A stretch of DNA of 64,000 bases from Finegoldia magna_K (GCA_032548025.1 JAWGCW010000009.1:21967-85966); one strand, 5' to 3'; positions 26,741 to 34,954 are shown, numbered from the stretch's first letter. The notes: generated by a model not told the origin, from the sequence alone. Translations and numbers: made by a program.

Positions 26741-27289
26741 CTACCTTATAATATTTACTCCATCTTCCACGACGTATTTCAAATCACAATCGCTCAACAA
26801 ACCATTCATCCACGCACGACGAAACTCATCGTAAATTTCAGAAGATTCGCCGTAGATGTAATACTGTTCATGCACATCAATTCTCTTGACCCAACGGAAC
26901 TCTCCATTATCTGATTCCACTGGCAAATTCGCCATATCACAAGGCATACCGTCTAAGAATTTATCGGACATAAATTGAAATGCATCAGAAGCATCACCAG
27001 AAAAATCCTCCTTCGCACCAAAATCATAAGCTATTTTAAGAGCATCTTCAAGCTTTTCTTCTTTTTTAAGATCACTCAAAACCTTCGCCAAATTATCCTC
27101 GACAATTCCAACTCGCACCTGCAACCATCCGTGAATATTGTCCGTATCAATCAAATCCTCCAACGCTCCACGTTCAATATTTTTCAAATCAATATCATCC
27201 AACAACTCACTCATCTTGCGCGTGATTTCATCAACGTAATTTATCTTATCAAACATTATATAATGAATTTTTCCTAAAAATCTTGACAT
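26741..27289 (-). CDS. Conserved-looking soluble protein of unknown function
   Basis: This 182-residue acidic cytoplasmic protein shows no membrane segment or signal peptide. It has a mixed helical N-terminal half and a C-terminal half with FRWVKRIDVHEQYYIYGESSEIYDEFRRAWMNGLL. I do not recognise a family. A GGAGGG ribosome-binding site precedes the ATG, and a TATAAT -10 element and a perfect inverted repeat lie upstream. It probably forms an operon with the 70-residue gene that follows. Confidence 0.65.
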   Translation of the reverse strand: MSRFLGKIHYIMFDKINYVDEITRKMSELLDDIDLKNIERGALEDLIDTDNIHGWLQVRVGIVEDNLAKVLSDLKKEEKLEDALKIAYDFGAKEDFSGDASDAFQFMSDKFLDGMPCDMANLPVESDNGEFRWVKRIDVHEQYYIYGESSEIYDEFRRAWMNGLLSDCDLKYVVEDGVNIIR

Positions 27290-27341
27290 GTTATCCCTCC
27301 AGTTTTTGATTATATTATACTAATTCGTGGTGTAGGCTTCT

Positions 27342-27355
27342 GTAACCGTTGTTAC
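27342..27355. promoter_or_regulatory. Inverted repeat upstream of the unknown minus-strand pair
   Basis: GTAAC-CGTT-GTTAC is a perfect 5-bp dyad lying just upstream of the minus-strand -10 (TATAAT near 27313-27318) of the gene that starts at 27289. It may be a repressor or activator site. No matching regulator is known. Confidence 0.4.
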
Positions 27356-27425
27356 GTGATACAAGATAATCCATAATAAATTTTGACGTTAAATATAAAA
27401 AACTAAATTAATTTGTAATTTAAAA

Positions 27426-27474
27426 AACTGACCTCCTTAAGTTAGTTTTAAAGCCTAACTTTTAGTGGTCAGTT
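27426..27474 (-). terminator. Large hairpin, probable terminator of the ComK-like gene
   Basis: AACTGACC (27426-27433) pairs with GGTCAGTT (27467-27474), and inside it AAGTTAG (27439-27445) pairs with CTAACTT (27455-27461). On the minus strand the hairpin is followed by a T run. It lies 30 bases after the ComK-like stop codon. Confidence 0.6.
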
Positions 27475-27503
27475 AAAAAATGTATCAGTTTTTTCATTTA
27501 TGC

Positions 27504-27959
27504 TTATTTTCTTGTGAGTATGTCCAAGTTTGTCGTATAATCATCTATCAAAAGCCTGGCGAGTTTCGCTTTTTGGATTTTGTCTTCGATGCTTTTCTTG
27601 GATTCCAGTGTTGTGATTTTTTGATTATTCGCAAGTATTATGTGTCCTGTTTTTATTTCTTCGATGGATTCGATGTTGAACAGTCCATAACTTCCGTCGT
27701 TTTTGGATATTGGTTTTCTTACTTTTATCATGCAGTACGTTCCGTTTTTAAAACAAATAGGAGGATTTTTGGTTATGTTCAAGGATTTTTTGATGAGTTT
27801 TTTCGCTTCTGTGATGTCTATTAATTGGTTGCGGGCGATTTTTTTGATACAGCAATCCAATGAACAATAATTGGTAGTGGTGAAATCATTAAAATAAAGT
27901 TGGACTGCATTGCCGATATTGTCTACGTATATCGGAATGATTGCTTGTAATTGTTTCAT
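27504..27959 (-). CDS. ComK-like competence transcription factor
   Basis: This 151-residue protein shows the ComK family pattern. A middle segment of the form KNPPICFKNGTYCMIKVRKP aligns with KPPIMVDPSNQIFLFPT of Bacillus ComK. It is followed by a strand leading to ILANNQKITTLESKKSIEDKIQKAKLA, comparable to VTFSNGKTMELPISYNSFENQVYRTAWL. ComK binds AT-boxes and switches on DNA-uptake genes. The match is made by eye and is distant. An AAAGGAG ribosome-binding site and a near-consensus promoter holding a LexA box lie upstream, and a sigma-like gene is divergent. The comF gene at 56 kb is a possible target. Confidence 0.65.
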   Translation of the reverse strand: MKQLQAIIPIYVDNIGNAVQLYFNDFTTTNYCSLDCCIKKIARNQLIDITEAKKLIKKSLNITKNPPICFKNGTYCMIKVRKPISKNDGSYGLFNIESIEEIKTGHIILANNQKITTLESKKSIEDKIQKAKLARLLIDDYTTNLDILTRK

Positions 27960-27988
27960 TGGTTCTCCTTTTATTTTATGATAATTTT

Positions 27989-28017
27989 ATTATAACAGAA
28001 CATACGTTCTTGTTCAA
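27989..28017 (-). promoter_or_regulatory. ComK-like gene promoter with embedded LexA (SOS) box
   Basis: On the minus strand TTGAAC (28017-28012) and TATAAT (27994-27989) are exactly 17 bases apart. The spacer contains GAACGTATGTTC (27998-28009), a perfect match to the Gram-positive LexA/DinR box CGAAC-RNRY-GTTYG in its inner twelve bases. LexA bound there would block RNA polymerase, so the gene is expected to be induced by DNA damage. Confidence 0.75.
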
Positions 28018-28163
28018 GTGTTTTTAATTTGAATTTACAATGAATTGGTTTGTTTTGTGAAGAATGATGATGTTTTTATACAAGATAGTCGAATAATTCA
28101 CTCTGTTACTATTGGTTTTGATGTGATTTTGGTGTTCATTCTCGATTAATAAAATCTTCTCAT

Positions 28164-28177
28164 CGATTGTACAATTG
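28164..28177. promoter_or_regulatory. Palindrome before the sigma-like gene
   Basis: ATTGTACAAT (28166-28175) is a perfect 10-bp palindrome, extended imperfectly to TCGATTGTACAATTGA. It lies just before the AAAGGAG ribosome-binding site of the sigma-like gene, so it would be in the leader or at the promoter. A role as operator is possible. Confidence 0.35.
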
Positions 28178-28197
28178 AGAAAAAGGAGATGGAAATC

Positions 28198-28737
28198 ATG
28201 AATTTTGAAGAGATAGATTATATTGTGAACAACAAAATTTTGGATAATAAGAGAATTTATAAGGCTTTTGAGCCGTTGATTATTAGTAGTATAAAAAAAT
28301 ATTATGATAGGGCGGATATTTTCGAAGAGCTTATTGATGATGGCAAGACTGAGATTATGTATGCGATTATGGAGTATGATGGTTCGAAGAGGGTTCCGTT
28401 CAATTATTATTTGAAGCAGAGGTTGAGGTTTTTCTATTTGAAGAAGAATCCTAGAAGAAGTGTTTCGTCGTTGAATTATACTAATGAGGATGGAGATGAG
28501 GTGATGAATTTGATTGAATCTGATGAGAATATCGAACAGGATTTTGAGGATAGGTTGGAGATTAAAAAGCTTTATGAGAAGGTGCGTAAGCTTCCCGATA
28601 AGCAACAGAAGATTATTTATGAGAATTTCCTACGTGAAAAAAGCGCTAGGGAGATTTGCAAAGAATTGAATATGAAGCAGTCGACATTCTACAATACGAG
28701 AAGTAAGGCGTTGGAGAATTTGCGCAAGATGTATTGA
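28198..28737 (+). CDS. Sigma-70 family-like RNA polymerase sigma factor
   Basis: This protein of about 179 residues has a region 2-like N-terminal half (FEPLIISSIKKYYDRADIFEELIDDGKTEIMYAIMEYDGSKRVPFNYYLKQRL) and a region 4-like C-terminal helix-turn-helix (VRKLPDKQQKIIYENFLREKSAREICKELNMKQSTFYNTRSKALENLRK). This layout matches small alternative or ComX/SigH-like sigma factors. ATG 28198 is chosen because the AAAGGAG ribosome-binding site abuts ATG 28189. No anti-sigma gene follows. It is divergent from the ComK-like gene, which suggests a shared competence or stress role. Confidence 0.8.
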   Translation: MNFEEIDYIVNNKILDNKRIYKAFEPLIISSIKKYYDRADIFEELIDDGKTEIMYAIMEYDGSKRVPFNYYLKQRLRFFYLKKNPRRSVSSLNYTNEDGDEVMNLIESDENIEQDFEDRLEIKKLYEKVRKLPDKQQKIIYENFLREKSAREICKELNMKQSTFYNTRSKALENLRKMY

Positions 28738-28770
28738 GCTTTGGGTGTGGAGTGGGTGGGTTAATATAGA

Positions 28771-28795
28771 TGGAATCGGTGCGATTCCATTTTTT
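28771..28795 (+). terminator. Terminator of the sigma-like gene
   Basis: TGGAATCG (28771-28778) and CGATTCCA (28782-28789) form a perfect 8-bp stem followed by TTTTTT. Confidence 0.9.
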
Positions 28796-28887
28796 GTTTG
28801 AAAATTTTCTTAATTGTGTGCTTTTGAGTGAGAGGGGGCGTTTTGTGGTATATTATAATAAGTATATATTTTAATGAGGGGGACAAG

Positions 28888-29550
28888 GTGGATATTTTAG
28901 AGTTGATGCACAAAAGGCATTCTGTTAGAAAATACATAGATGAAGAGATTGATAATTCTGTGAAGAAAATTATTGAACAGAAGGTTGATGAGGTTAATTG
29001 TGAATCGAATTTGAATATAAGGGCTGTATTTGATGACAAGGAAGGTTTTAATTCAAAGCTTGCGAAGTACGGAAAGTTTGAGAATGTGAATAATTTTCTG
29101 ATTATGAAGGGTGTAGGAAATGATTTGAGCGTGACTTGCGGATATTACGGCGAGAAGCTTGTGATGGAACTTATGAATTTGGGTTTGGGTTCGTGCTGGG
29201 TTGCTCTTACATATAATAAGAAGAATATAAGAAAATACATTGAGCCTAACGAAAACTTGGTGATTGTGATTGCGTTCGGTATTCCTGCAAACTGGGGTTA
29301 TAATCACAAGAGCAAACTTCCAAAACAAGTGTCAAATGTGAGTGAAGACTCACCACAATGGTTCAAGGACGGTGTCGATTCTGCGCTTAATGCTCCGACT
29401 GCTGTTAATCAACAAAAATTTATGTTGACTTTGGTTGATGATAAGGTGAAGGCAAAGGCGAAATTTGCTCCGTCTGCAAAGGTCGATTTGGGAATTGTGA
29501 AATACCATTTCGAAGTGGGAAGTGGCAAGGATCATTCCATATGGATATAA
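28888..29550 (+). CDS. Nitroreductase family protein
   Basis: This protein of about 220 residues begins VDILELMHKRHSVRKY, the FMN-binding opening of nitroreductases. The later LGLGSCWVALTYNKKNIRKYI and GVDSALNAPTAVNQQKF segments match the TM1586-like nitroreductase subgroup. It is an FMN-dependent oxidoreductase of unknown natural substrate. The start is set at GTG 28888, which follows the GAGGGGG ribosome-binding site; the open frame extends 60 bases further upstream without a site. It has its own promoter region (TGGTATATTATAAT upstream). Confidence 0.85.
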   Translation: MDILELMHKRHSVRKYIDEEIDNSVKKIIEQKVDEVNCESNLNIRAVFDDKEGFNSKLAKYGKFENVNNFLIMKGVGNDLSVTCGYYGEKLVMELMNLGLGSCWVALTYNKKNIRKYIEPNENLVIVIAFGIPANWGYNHKSKLPKQVSNVSEDSPQWFKDGVDSALNAPTAVNQQKFMLTLVDDKVKAKAKFAPSAKVDLGIVKYHFEVGSGKDHSIWI

Positions 29551-29642
29551 TGATTTAATTTTAGAAGCAAAATAAAAAATAAAAATCAAAGGTCAAAGAT
29601 AAAAATCAAAAGTCAAAGATATTGCAAAGATTGCAAATACTA

Positions 29643-29696
29643 TTGATTATGCACTCATAAGGGTGTATAATAATATCAAGGTCAAAGAAAGTCAAA
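29643..29696 (+). promoter_or_regulatory. dnaJ-clpB promoter with CtsR heptad operator
   Basis: TTGATT (29643-29648) and TATAAT (29666-29671) are 17 bases apart. Just downstream is GGTCAAA-GAA-AGTCAAA (29680-29696), which matches the CtsR tandem heptad operator (A/G)GTCAAA-NAN-(A/G)GTCAAA. Further partial heptads occur at 29591-29597 (GGTCAAA) and 29611-29617 (AGTCAAA). This predicts heat and protein-stress control. Confidence 0.8.
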
Positions 29697-29727
29697 AAAA
29701 AAAAAAACAAATTACGGGAGGTTTTTT

Positions 29728-30672
29728 ATGGAATATAAAGATTATTACAAAGTTTTGGGGGTGGATAAAAAGGCGAGCTCCCAAGAAATTAAAAAAGCAT
29801 ACCGAAAACTCGCCAAGAAATATCACCCCGATTTAAATAAAGGTGATGAGAAATCACAAGAAAAATTTAAGGAAATCAACGAGGCTTACGAGGTTTTGGG
29901 TAACGAGGATAAGCGTAAAAAATACGATATGTTTGGATCGAATTATAATTTCCAAGGCGGACAAAACTTCGATCCGAATGCGTACGATTTTGGAAACTTC
30001 GGAGGATTTGGCGGATTTGGGAAAAATTCTGGATCTTACACATACACAACTGGTGGAAGTGGCGGAGGATTCTCGGACTTTTTCAATGCGTTTTTCTCAG
30101 GTGGACAAGGTAGCGGCGGAGGATTTTCCGATATTTTCGGTGGATTCAAAGGCGCTGGAAGAAAATCACAACCAAGGCAAAGATACGACACGGACATTTC
30201 TGTTTCCTTATCAGATATCTACAATGGTGTAGAAAAAAGATTGGGACTTATGATAGGGGATAAAAGTGTTAACTTGAATTTGAAGGTTCCGAAAGGGATT
30301 TTGCCTGGTAAAAAGATTAAGGTCAAGGGCGAAAAGTTCGGCGTTGACGGGGACATTTACGTGAAGATTAACTTGGTTGATGTGTACAACAAGCTTGAAG
30401 ATCACAATATTATCAAGAAGGTTGAACTTAAACCATGGGAAGCTTATTTTGGAAAATCTATCAATGTTGAAACGATTAGTGGCGAAAGAATCAAGGTTAA
30501 GATTCCGAAAAATATCAAGGCTAATCAAAGAATTAGAATTAAGGATAAGGGATTTGTGGATATGAAAGGTGTCAAAGGTGATTTGTATCTTGAAATTTCC
30601 ATCGTAAATCCTACAAAATTAAACGAAGAACAAGAAGAATTATACAAAAAATTATACGATATTTCTGAATAA
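29728..30672 (+). CDS. DnaJ-family co-chaperone, class II (CbpA-like)
   Basis: This 314-residue protein has an N-terminal J domain (residues 3-68) with the HPD motif in KKYHPDLNKG. A Gly/Phe-rich linker (about 75-150) follows, then C-terminal substrate-binding beta domains starting at RYDTDISVSLSDIYNGVEKRL. It lacks the four CXXCXGXG zinc repeats of classical DnaJ, which makes it a class II J protein. It would stimulate DnaK ATPase. It is followed by clpB 18 bases downstream and is preceded by a CtsR operator, so the pair forms a disaggregation operon. Confidence 0.92.
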   Translation: MEYKDYYKVLGVDKKASSQEIKKAYRKLAKKYHPDLNKGDEKSQEKFKEINEAYEVLGNEDKRKKYDMFGSNYNFQGGQNFDPNAYDFGNFGGFGGFGKNSGSYTYTTGGSGGGFSDFFNAFFSGGQGSGGGFSDIFGGFKGAGRKSQPRQRYDTDISVSLSDIYNGVEKRLGLMIGDKSVNLNLKVPKGILPGKKIKVKGEKFGVDGDIYVKINLVDVYNKLEDHNIIKKVELKPWEAYFGKSINVETISGERIKVKIPKNIKANQRIRIKDKGFVDMKGVKGDLYLEISIVNPTKLNEEQEELYKKLYDISE

Positions 30673-30690
30673 TGTTAGGAGGTAAGGATT

Positions 30691-33276
30691 ATGGATTTAA
30701 ACAAATTCACACAAAAATCTGTTCAAGCAATTCAAGATGCGCAAAATACTGCGATAAAATTGGGCAATCCGGAAGTTACGGATGTTCATTTGAGCTATGC
30801 ATTGTTGTCTGATTCAGATTCAATAGTTTCAAAGACTATTCAAAAAATCGGCGCTGATTACAAAAAAGTTGTGAGCGCTTTTAATCAAAAAATAGATTCT
30901 CTTCCAAAAAACGACAGTCAATCGAGTGTGTATCCAAGCACTGCTTTCCAAAGAATTTTGTTGAAAGCAGAGGACGAAGCTAAGTCCATGGGAGACAGTT
31001 TCGTGTCAGTGGAACATATTTTTATGAGTATTTTAGGAGAAAAAAACACTGTTAGTGCAGTTTTGTTGAAAGATTTTAATGTCAACAAGCAAAACTTCGC
31101 ATCTAACTTGAAGGATTTGAGGGGAAATCAAAAGATAGATTCTGATAATCCAGAAGATACAACTGATGTGTTGACAAAATACGGTCGTAATTTGACTGAT
31201 TTGGCGAAAGAAGGCAAACTTGATCCAGTTATCGGTCGTGATGATGAAATCAGACACAGCGTTAGGATTTTGAGTCGTAGAACGAAGAACAATCCAGTGT
31301 TGATCGGTCAACCTGGTGTTGGTAAGACTGCGATTGTGGAAGGCTTGGCGCTTAGAATTGTCAACGACGATGTTCCAGAAACTTTGAGAAACAAATCTAT
31401 TTTTGCGTTGGACATGGGAAGTTTGATTGCAGGTGCGAAATTTAGAGGAGAATTTGAAGAAAGATTGAAGGCAGTTCTAAAAGAAGTGGCAGAATCTGAT
31501 GGCAAAATCATTATGTTTATCGACGAAATTCACACTTTGGTTGGAGCTGGAAAATCAGAAGGAGCAATGGATGCAGCAAACTTGTTGAAGCCAATGCTAG
31601 CACGTGGTGAGATAAGAACAATCGGCGCTACAACGTTGGATGAATACAGAAAATACATCGAAACAGATGGCGCATTGGAAAGAAGATTCCAAAAAGTTTT
31701 GGTGGAAGAACCTTCAGTTGAAGACACGATTTCGATATTGCGTGGTATCAAGGACAAATACGAGATTTATCACGGAATCAAAATCACAGACAATGCTGTA
31801 ATCGCTGCGGCGACTTTGTCGGACAGATACATTACGGACAGGTTTTTGCCAGACAAGGCGATTGATTTGATGGACGAAGCTAGTGCGATGGTTAGAACAG
31901 AGATTGATTCTATGCCTGAAAGCATCGACGAAACTAAGAGAAAAATATTGCAACTTGAAATCGAACGTGCTGCTTTGAACAAAGAAGACGATGAAATGAG
32001 CAAGATCAGACTCGAAAATTTGGAAAAAGAATTGCAAGATAGTAAAAATGAGTTCGATGCGATGTATATGGAATGGACTCAACAAAAATCCAAGGTCGAC
32101 GAAATCAAGGACACAAAATCTGAAATCGAAGCCGTTAAACACGAAATGGAAGAAGCCCAAAGAAAATACGATTTTGAAAAATTGTCTGAATTAAAATACG
32201 GAAAATTAGTCGAACTTGAAAACAAACTCGAAGAATTGAACAAGAAAATGGACGAAGACGACAGTTCAATTATAAAAGAAAGCGTAACTGAAGATGAAAT
32301 CGCAGAAGTTGTGAGCAAGTGGACATCAATTCCTGTGACAAAATTAGTGGAAACAGAACGTGACAAGATTTTGAATATGGACAAGTTGTTACACAAGAGA
32401 GTTGTGGGACAAGATGAAGCTGTAACTGCTGTGACTGATGCAATCATCAGAGCTAGAAGCGGTTTGAAATCACTCAACAGACCAATCGGTTCATTTATAT
32501 TCCTTGGACCAACTGGTGTTGGTAAGACAGAACTTGCAAAAGCTTTGACCGAAAATATGTTTGATGACGAAAAGAATTTGATTCGTATCGATATGTCAGA
32601 ATATATGGAAAAACACGCAGTAAGTAGACTTGTGGGAGCTCCTCCAGGATATGTTGGATACGATGAAGGTGGTCAACTAACTGAAGCTGTCAGAAGAAAA
32701 CCATACTCAGTGATTTTGTTTGACGAAATCGAAAAAGCGCATCCAGATGTGTTCAACATTTTGTTGCAAGTTTTGGATGACGGACGTTTGACAGACAACA
32801 AAGGTAGAACTGTCGATTTCAAAAACACGATCATCATTATGACAAGTAACATTGGATCAATGGATTTGATTGAAGGAATTGACGACAGTGGAAATATTTC
32901 TGATGAAAGCAGAAATTCTGTAATGGACGAATTGAAATCGAGATTCAAACCAGAATTTTTAAACAGAATTGACGATATCGTAATGTTCAAACCATTGACA
33001 AAAGGTGATATCTACAAGATTATCGAAAAACAAGTTTTATTGTTACAAAAACAATTGGAAGACAGACAAATCACCATCGAAATCGACGAATCTGCAGAAG
33101 ATTTGATTATCGATAAAGCATACGATGTATTGTACGGTGCAAGACCAGTTAAGAGATTTATCGAATCCAACGTTGAAACAAAACTCGGACGTGAATTGAT
33201 AAAAGGAACTGTGACTGACAAAGACACTGTAGTTATCACAAATATCGATGGTGAATTGGGAATCAAAAAGAAATAG
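30691..33276 (+). CDS. clpB: ATP-dependent chaperone ClpB
   Basis: This 861-residue disaggregase has an N-terminal double Clp_N domain. The first AAA domain has Walker A GQPGVGKTA (about residues 208-216), Walker B IIMFIDEIHTLVG and the arginine-finger segment ALERRFQ. A coiled-coil M domain (about 405-525) precedes the second AAA domain with Walker A GPTGVGKTE. No IGF loop for ClpP is obvious, which with the M domain identifies ClpB rather than ClpC. It works with DnaK/DnaJ to rescue aggregated proteins. AGGAGG precedes the ATG. CtsR control is expected from the operon promoter. Confidence 0.96.
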   Translation: MDLNKFTQKSVQAIQDAQNTAIKLGNPEVTDVHLSYALLSDSDSIVSKTIQKIGADYKKVVSAFNQKIDSLPKNDSQSSVYPSTAFQRILLKAEDEAKSMGDSFVSVEHIFMSILGEKNTVSAVLLKDFNVNKQNFASNLKDLRGNQKIDSDNPEDTTDVLTKYGRNLTDLAKEGKLDPVIGRDDEIRHSVRILSRRTKNNPVLIGQPGVGKTAIVEGLALRIVNDDVPETLRNKSIFALDMGSLIAGAKFRGEFEERLKAVLKEVAESDGKIIMFIDEIHTLVGAGKSEGAMDAANLLKPMLARGEIRTIGATTLDEYRKYIETDGALERRFQKVLVEEPSVEDTISILRGIKDKYEIYHGIKITDNAVIAAATLSDRYITDRFLPDKAIDLMDEASAMVRTEIDSMPESIDETKRKILQLEIERAALNKEDDEMSKIRLENLEKELQDSKNEFDAMYMEWTQQKSKVDEIKDTKSEIEAVKHEMEEAQRKYDFEKLSELKYGKLVELENKLEELNKKMDEDDSSIIKESVTEDEIAEVVSKWTSIPVTKLVETERDKILNMDKLLHKRVVGQDEAVTAVTDAIIRARSGLKSLNRPIGSFIFLGPTGVGKTELAKALTENMFDDEKNLIRIDMSEYMEKHAVSRLVGAPPGYVGYDEGGQLTEAVRRKPYSVILFDEIEKAHPDVFNILLQVLDDGRLTDNKGRTVDFKNTIIIMTSNIGSMDLIEGIDDSGNISDESRNSVMDELKSRFKPEFLNRIDDIVMFKPLTKGDIYKIIEKQVLLLQKQLEDRQITIEIDESAEDLIIDKAYDVLYGARPVKRFIESNVETKLGRELIKGTVTDKDTVVITNIDGELGIKKK

Positions 33277-33285
33277 ATTTTAGAG

Positions 33286-33319
33286 AATAGGTAAGATCAT
33301 AGGTCTTGCCTATTTTTTT
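33286..33319 (+). terminator. Terminator of dnaJ-clpB
   Basis: AATAGGTAAGA (33286-33296) pairs with TCTTGCCTATT (33304-33314), one mismatch, followed by a T run. Confidence 0.85.
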
Positions 33320-33344
33320 ATTGTGGTACAGAAAAATAGTCGCT

Positions 33345-33545
33345 ACACGGATATACGAAATAAAAGTCGTAACACGCATCGTCTAGCTTACGAAAATTCG
33401 CAAATTCTAATCTCGAAATTCTAAAATCTCAAACTCGTGCTACGCACTCAGACAATGAGATTTTTTAACGAATTTCTTCGATTGAATTTGGCACAATTTT
33501 CTCCAGATGACTCGCTTAGTTACGAGCTTTTATTATAGTGCTGCA
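33345..33545 (+). repeat. Dispersed structured repeat, copy R5
   Basis: This is a full copy with a diverged head (CATCGTCTAGCTTACGAAAA), outer stem GAAATTC 33415-33421 with GAATTTC 33470-33476, inner stem AAAATCTCA 33423-33431 with TGAGATTTT 33456-33464 and apical hairpin GTGCTACGCAC. The tail is the alternative type, CTCCAGATGACTCGCTTAGT. Confidence 0.75.
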
Positions 33546-33609
33546 AAAAAAAAGGGTAAGCTTTAATACTGGAGGGGAGATGAAATTGCCAAGACTATAT
33601 ATCTTCGTA

Positions 33610-33805
33610 GTAAATCAGAAAACTGATTTGCACGAATATCTGGCTTACAAAAATAAAAAAATCCTCACGCTCATGCCCCTAAAATCTCAAGTGCGCCTTC
33701 GGCTGGCACGAGTGAGATTTTTGACGGGTCATTTCGCTTGGATTTTTGATTATTTTCTCCAGACGATATTCTTAGCAAATGCAGTAATCTGCTTTTATTT
33801 CATGG
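33610..33805 (+). repeat. Dispersed structured repeat, copy R6
   Basis: This is a full copy nearly identical to R4: head TTGCACGAATATCTGGCTTA, imperfect outer stem ATGCCCC 33673-33679 with GGGTCAT 33726-33732, inner stem AAAATCTCA 33681-33689 with TGAGATTTT 33713-33721, apical GCC-TTC-GGC, and tail CTCCAGACGATATTCTTAGC. R5 and R6 together fill most of the 730-base gap between clpB and galU. The ORF across this region (33538-33963) is judged spurious. Confidence 0.8.
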
Positions 33806-34007
33806 ACAAGCTTTTGAAATTATCACAGCAAGAATCAAAAGAGGGAGTGTGCAAATCGGTTTTGCACTTTTTGATAGCATACGCAACTTCAAAATCCTGC
33901 AATATTGCCCCACCCACACCTACTTATAGCAAAATTCAACATTTCTTGTTACAATATTATTAGAGACAAATGATTTATGGCGTAAAATTATAACACGAGG
34001 AGTGACA

Positions 34008-34871
34008 ATGAAGGTAAGAAAAGCGGTTATTCCTGCGGCGGGTTTTGGTACGAGGATGCTTCCTGCATCGAAATCTGTTCCGAAGGAGATGCTTCCAATC
34101 TACGACAAACCAACTTTGCATCATATTGTAAAAGAGGTTGTAGATTCTGGAATTACAGATATTTTGATTATTATAAGCAAGGATAAGGGATCTATCGAGG
34201 ATTATTTTGATGTGAATTTCGAATTGGAATACGAATTGAACAAGAAGTCTTCACAGATATCACGAGAAATTCACGAGCTTTCGAAGATGGCGAACATCTA
34301 CACTATTAGACAGAAGAAGAAAAACGGGCTTGGCGATGCGATAAAATACGCGGAAAGTTTTGTTGGTGACGAGCCTTTTGCGATTTTGTTGGGGGATGAT
34401 ATTATTTACAATACTTCTGATGAGCTTCCTTGTATCAAACAAATGGTGGATATTTACGAGACTGAACAGTCGCCTATTTTGGGTGTGCAAGAAGTTTCGT
34501 GGGATGATGTAGACAAGTACGGGATTGTGAATGGTGTGAAAACTTCGGATAGAATTACTGAGGTTGAGTCGTTGGTGGAAAAACCAAGCCGCAGTGAGGC
34601 TACAACTAACTTGGCAATTCTTGGAAGATACATTGTAACGCCAGATATTTTTCCGATTCTTCACGAAACAAAACCTGGCAAGAATAACGAAATTCAATTG
34701 ACTGATGCTTTGAACAAGTTAGCCGAAAAACGCAAGATGATTGCATATGATTTTATCGGCAAGAGATATGATGTAGGTAACAAGCTTGGTTTTGTGAAGG
34801 CTACGGTGGATTTTGCACTTCATGATGAGAAAATAAAGGACGAATTGTTAAAGTTTTTAAGGGAAAAATAA
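34008..34871 (+). CDS. galU: UTP-glucose-1-phosphate uridylyltransferase
   Basis: This enzyme of about 287 residues makes UDP-glucose from UTP and glucose 1-phosphate for cell-surface polymers. The nucleotide-binding signature AAGFGTRMLPASKSVPKEMLPI is at the N-terminus, and LGDDIIYN, VEKPS and a C-terminal KRYDVGNKLGF follow as in GalU/GtaB. ATG 34008 is chosen because the GAGGAG ribosome-binding site overlaps the earlier GTG 34002. It has a single-gene layout with a terminator. Confidence 0.95.
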   Translation: MKVRKAVIPAAGFGTRMLPASKSVPKEMLPIYDKPTLHHIVKEVVDSGITDILIIISKDKGSIEDYFDVNFELEYELNKKSSQISREIHELSKMANIYTIRQKKKNGLGDAIKYAESFVGDEPFAILLGDDIIYNTSDELPCIKQMVDIYETEQSPILGVQEVSWDDVDKYGIVNGVKTSDRITEVESLVEKPSRSEATTNLAILGRYIVTPDIFPILHETKPGKNNEIQLTDALNKLAEKRKMIAYDFIGKRYDVGNKLGFVKATVDFALHDEKIKDELLKFLREK

Positions 34872-34876
34872 TTATT

Positions 34877-34910
34877 AGCTATTGGCACTTGGTGTCAGTA
34901 GCTTTTTTTT
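34877..34910 (+). terminator. galU terminator
   Basis: AGCTATTGGCAC (34877-34888) pairs imperfectly with GTGTCAGTAGCT (34892-34903), followed by a T run. Confidence 0.75.
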
Positions 34911-34954
34911 ATTGGAAAACAATTTGTTGTGATAAAATAAGACAGAGGTGTGTT

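Noticed and set aside
27426..27474. Large hairpin as a small transposon-like element
   Set aside because: It has no target duplication and no other copy in the window; its place and T run fit a terminator better.
27480..27824. A 114-codon plus-strand frame opposite the ComK-like gene
   Set aside because: It is antisense to a better-supported gene that has a promoter and ribosome-binding site; its composition (rich in Phe, Cys, Tyr) is typical of antisense frames.
28024..28605. A 193-codon minus-strand frame opposite the sigma-like gene
   Set aside because: It is rich in Ile and Leu from the antisense of a coding gene, has no ribosome-binding site, and the sigma-like domains on the plus strand are clear.
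33538..33963. A 141-codon frame with a GGAGGGGAG-ATG-like start inside
   Set aside because: It covers repeat copy R6 and is not kept open in the other copies, and the composition is unlike the coding genes around it.
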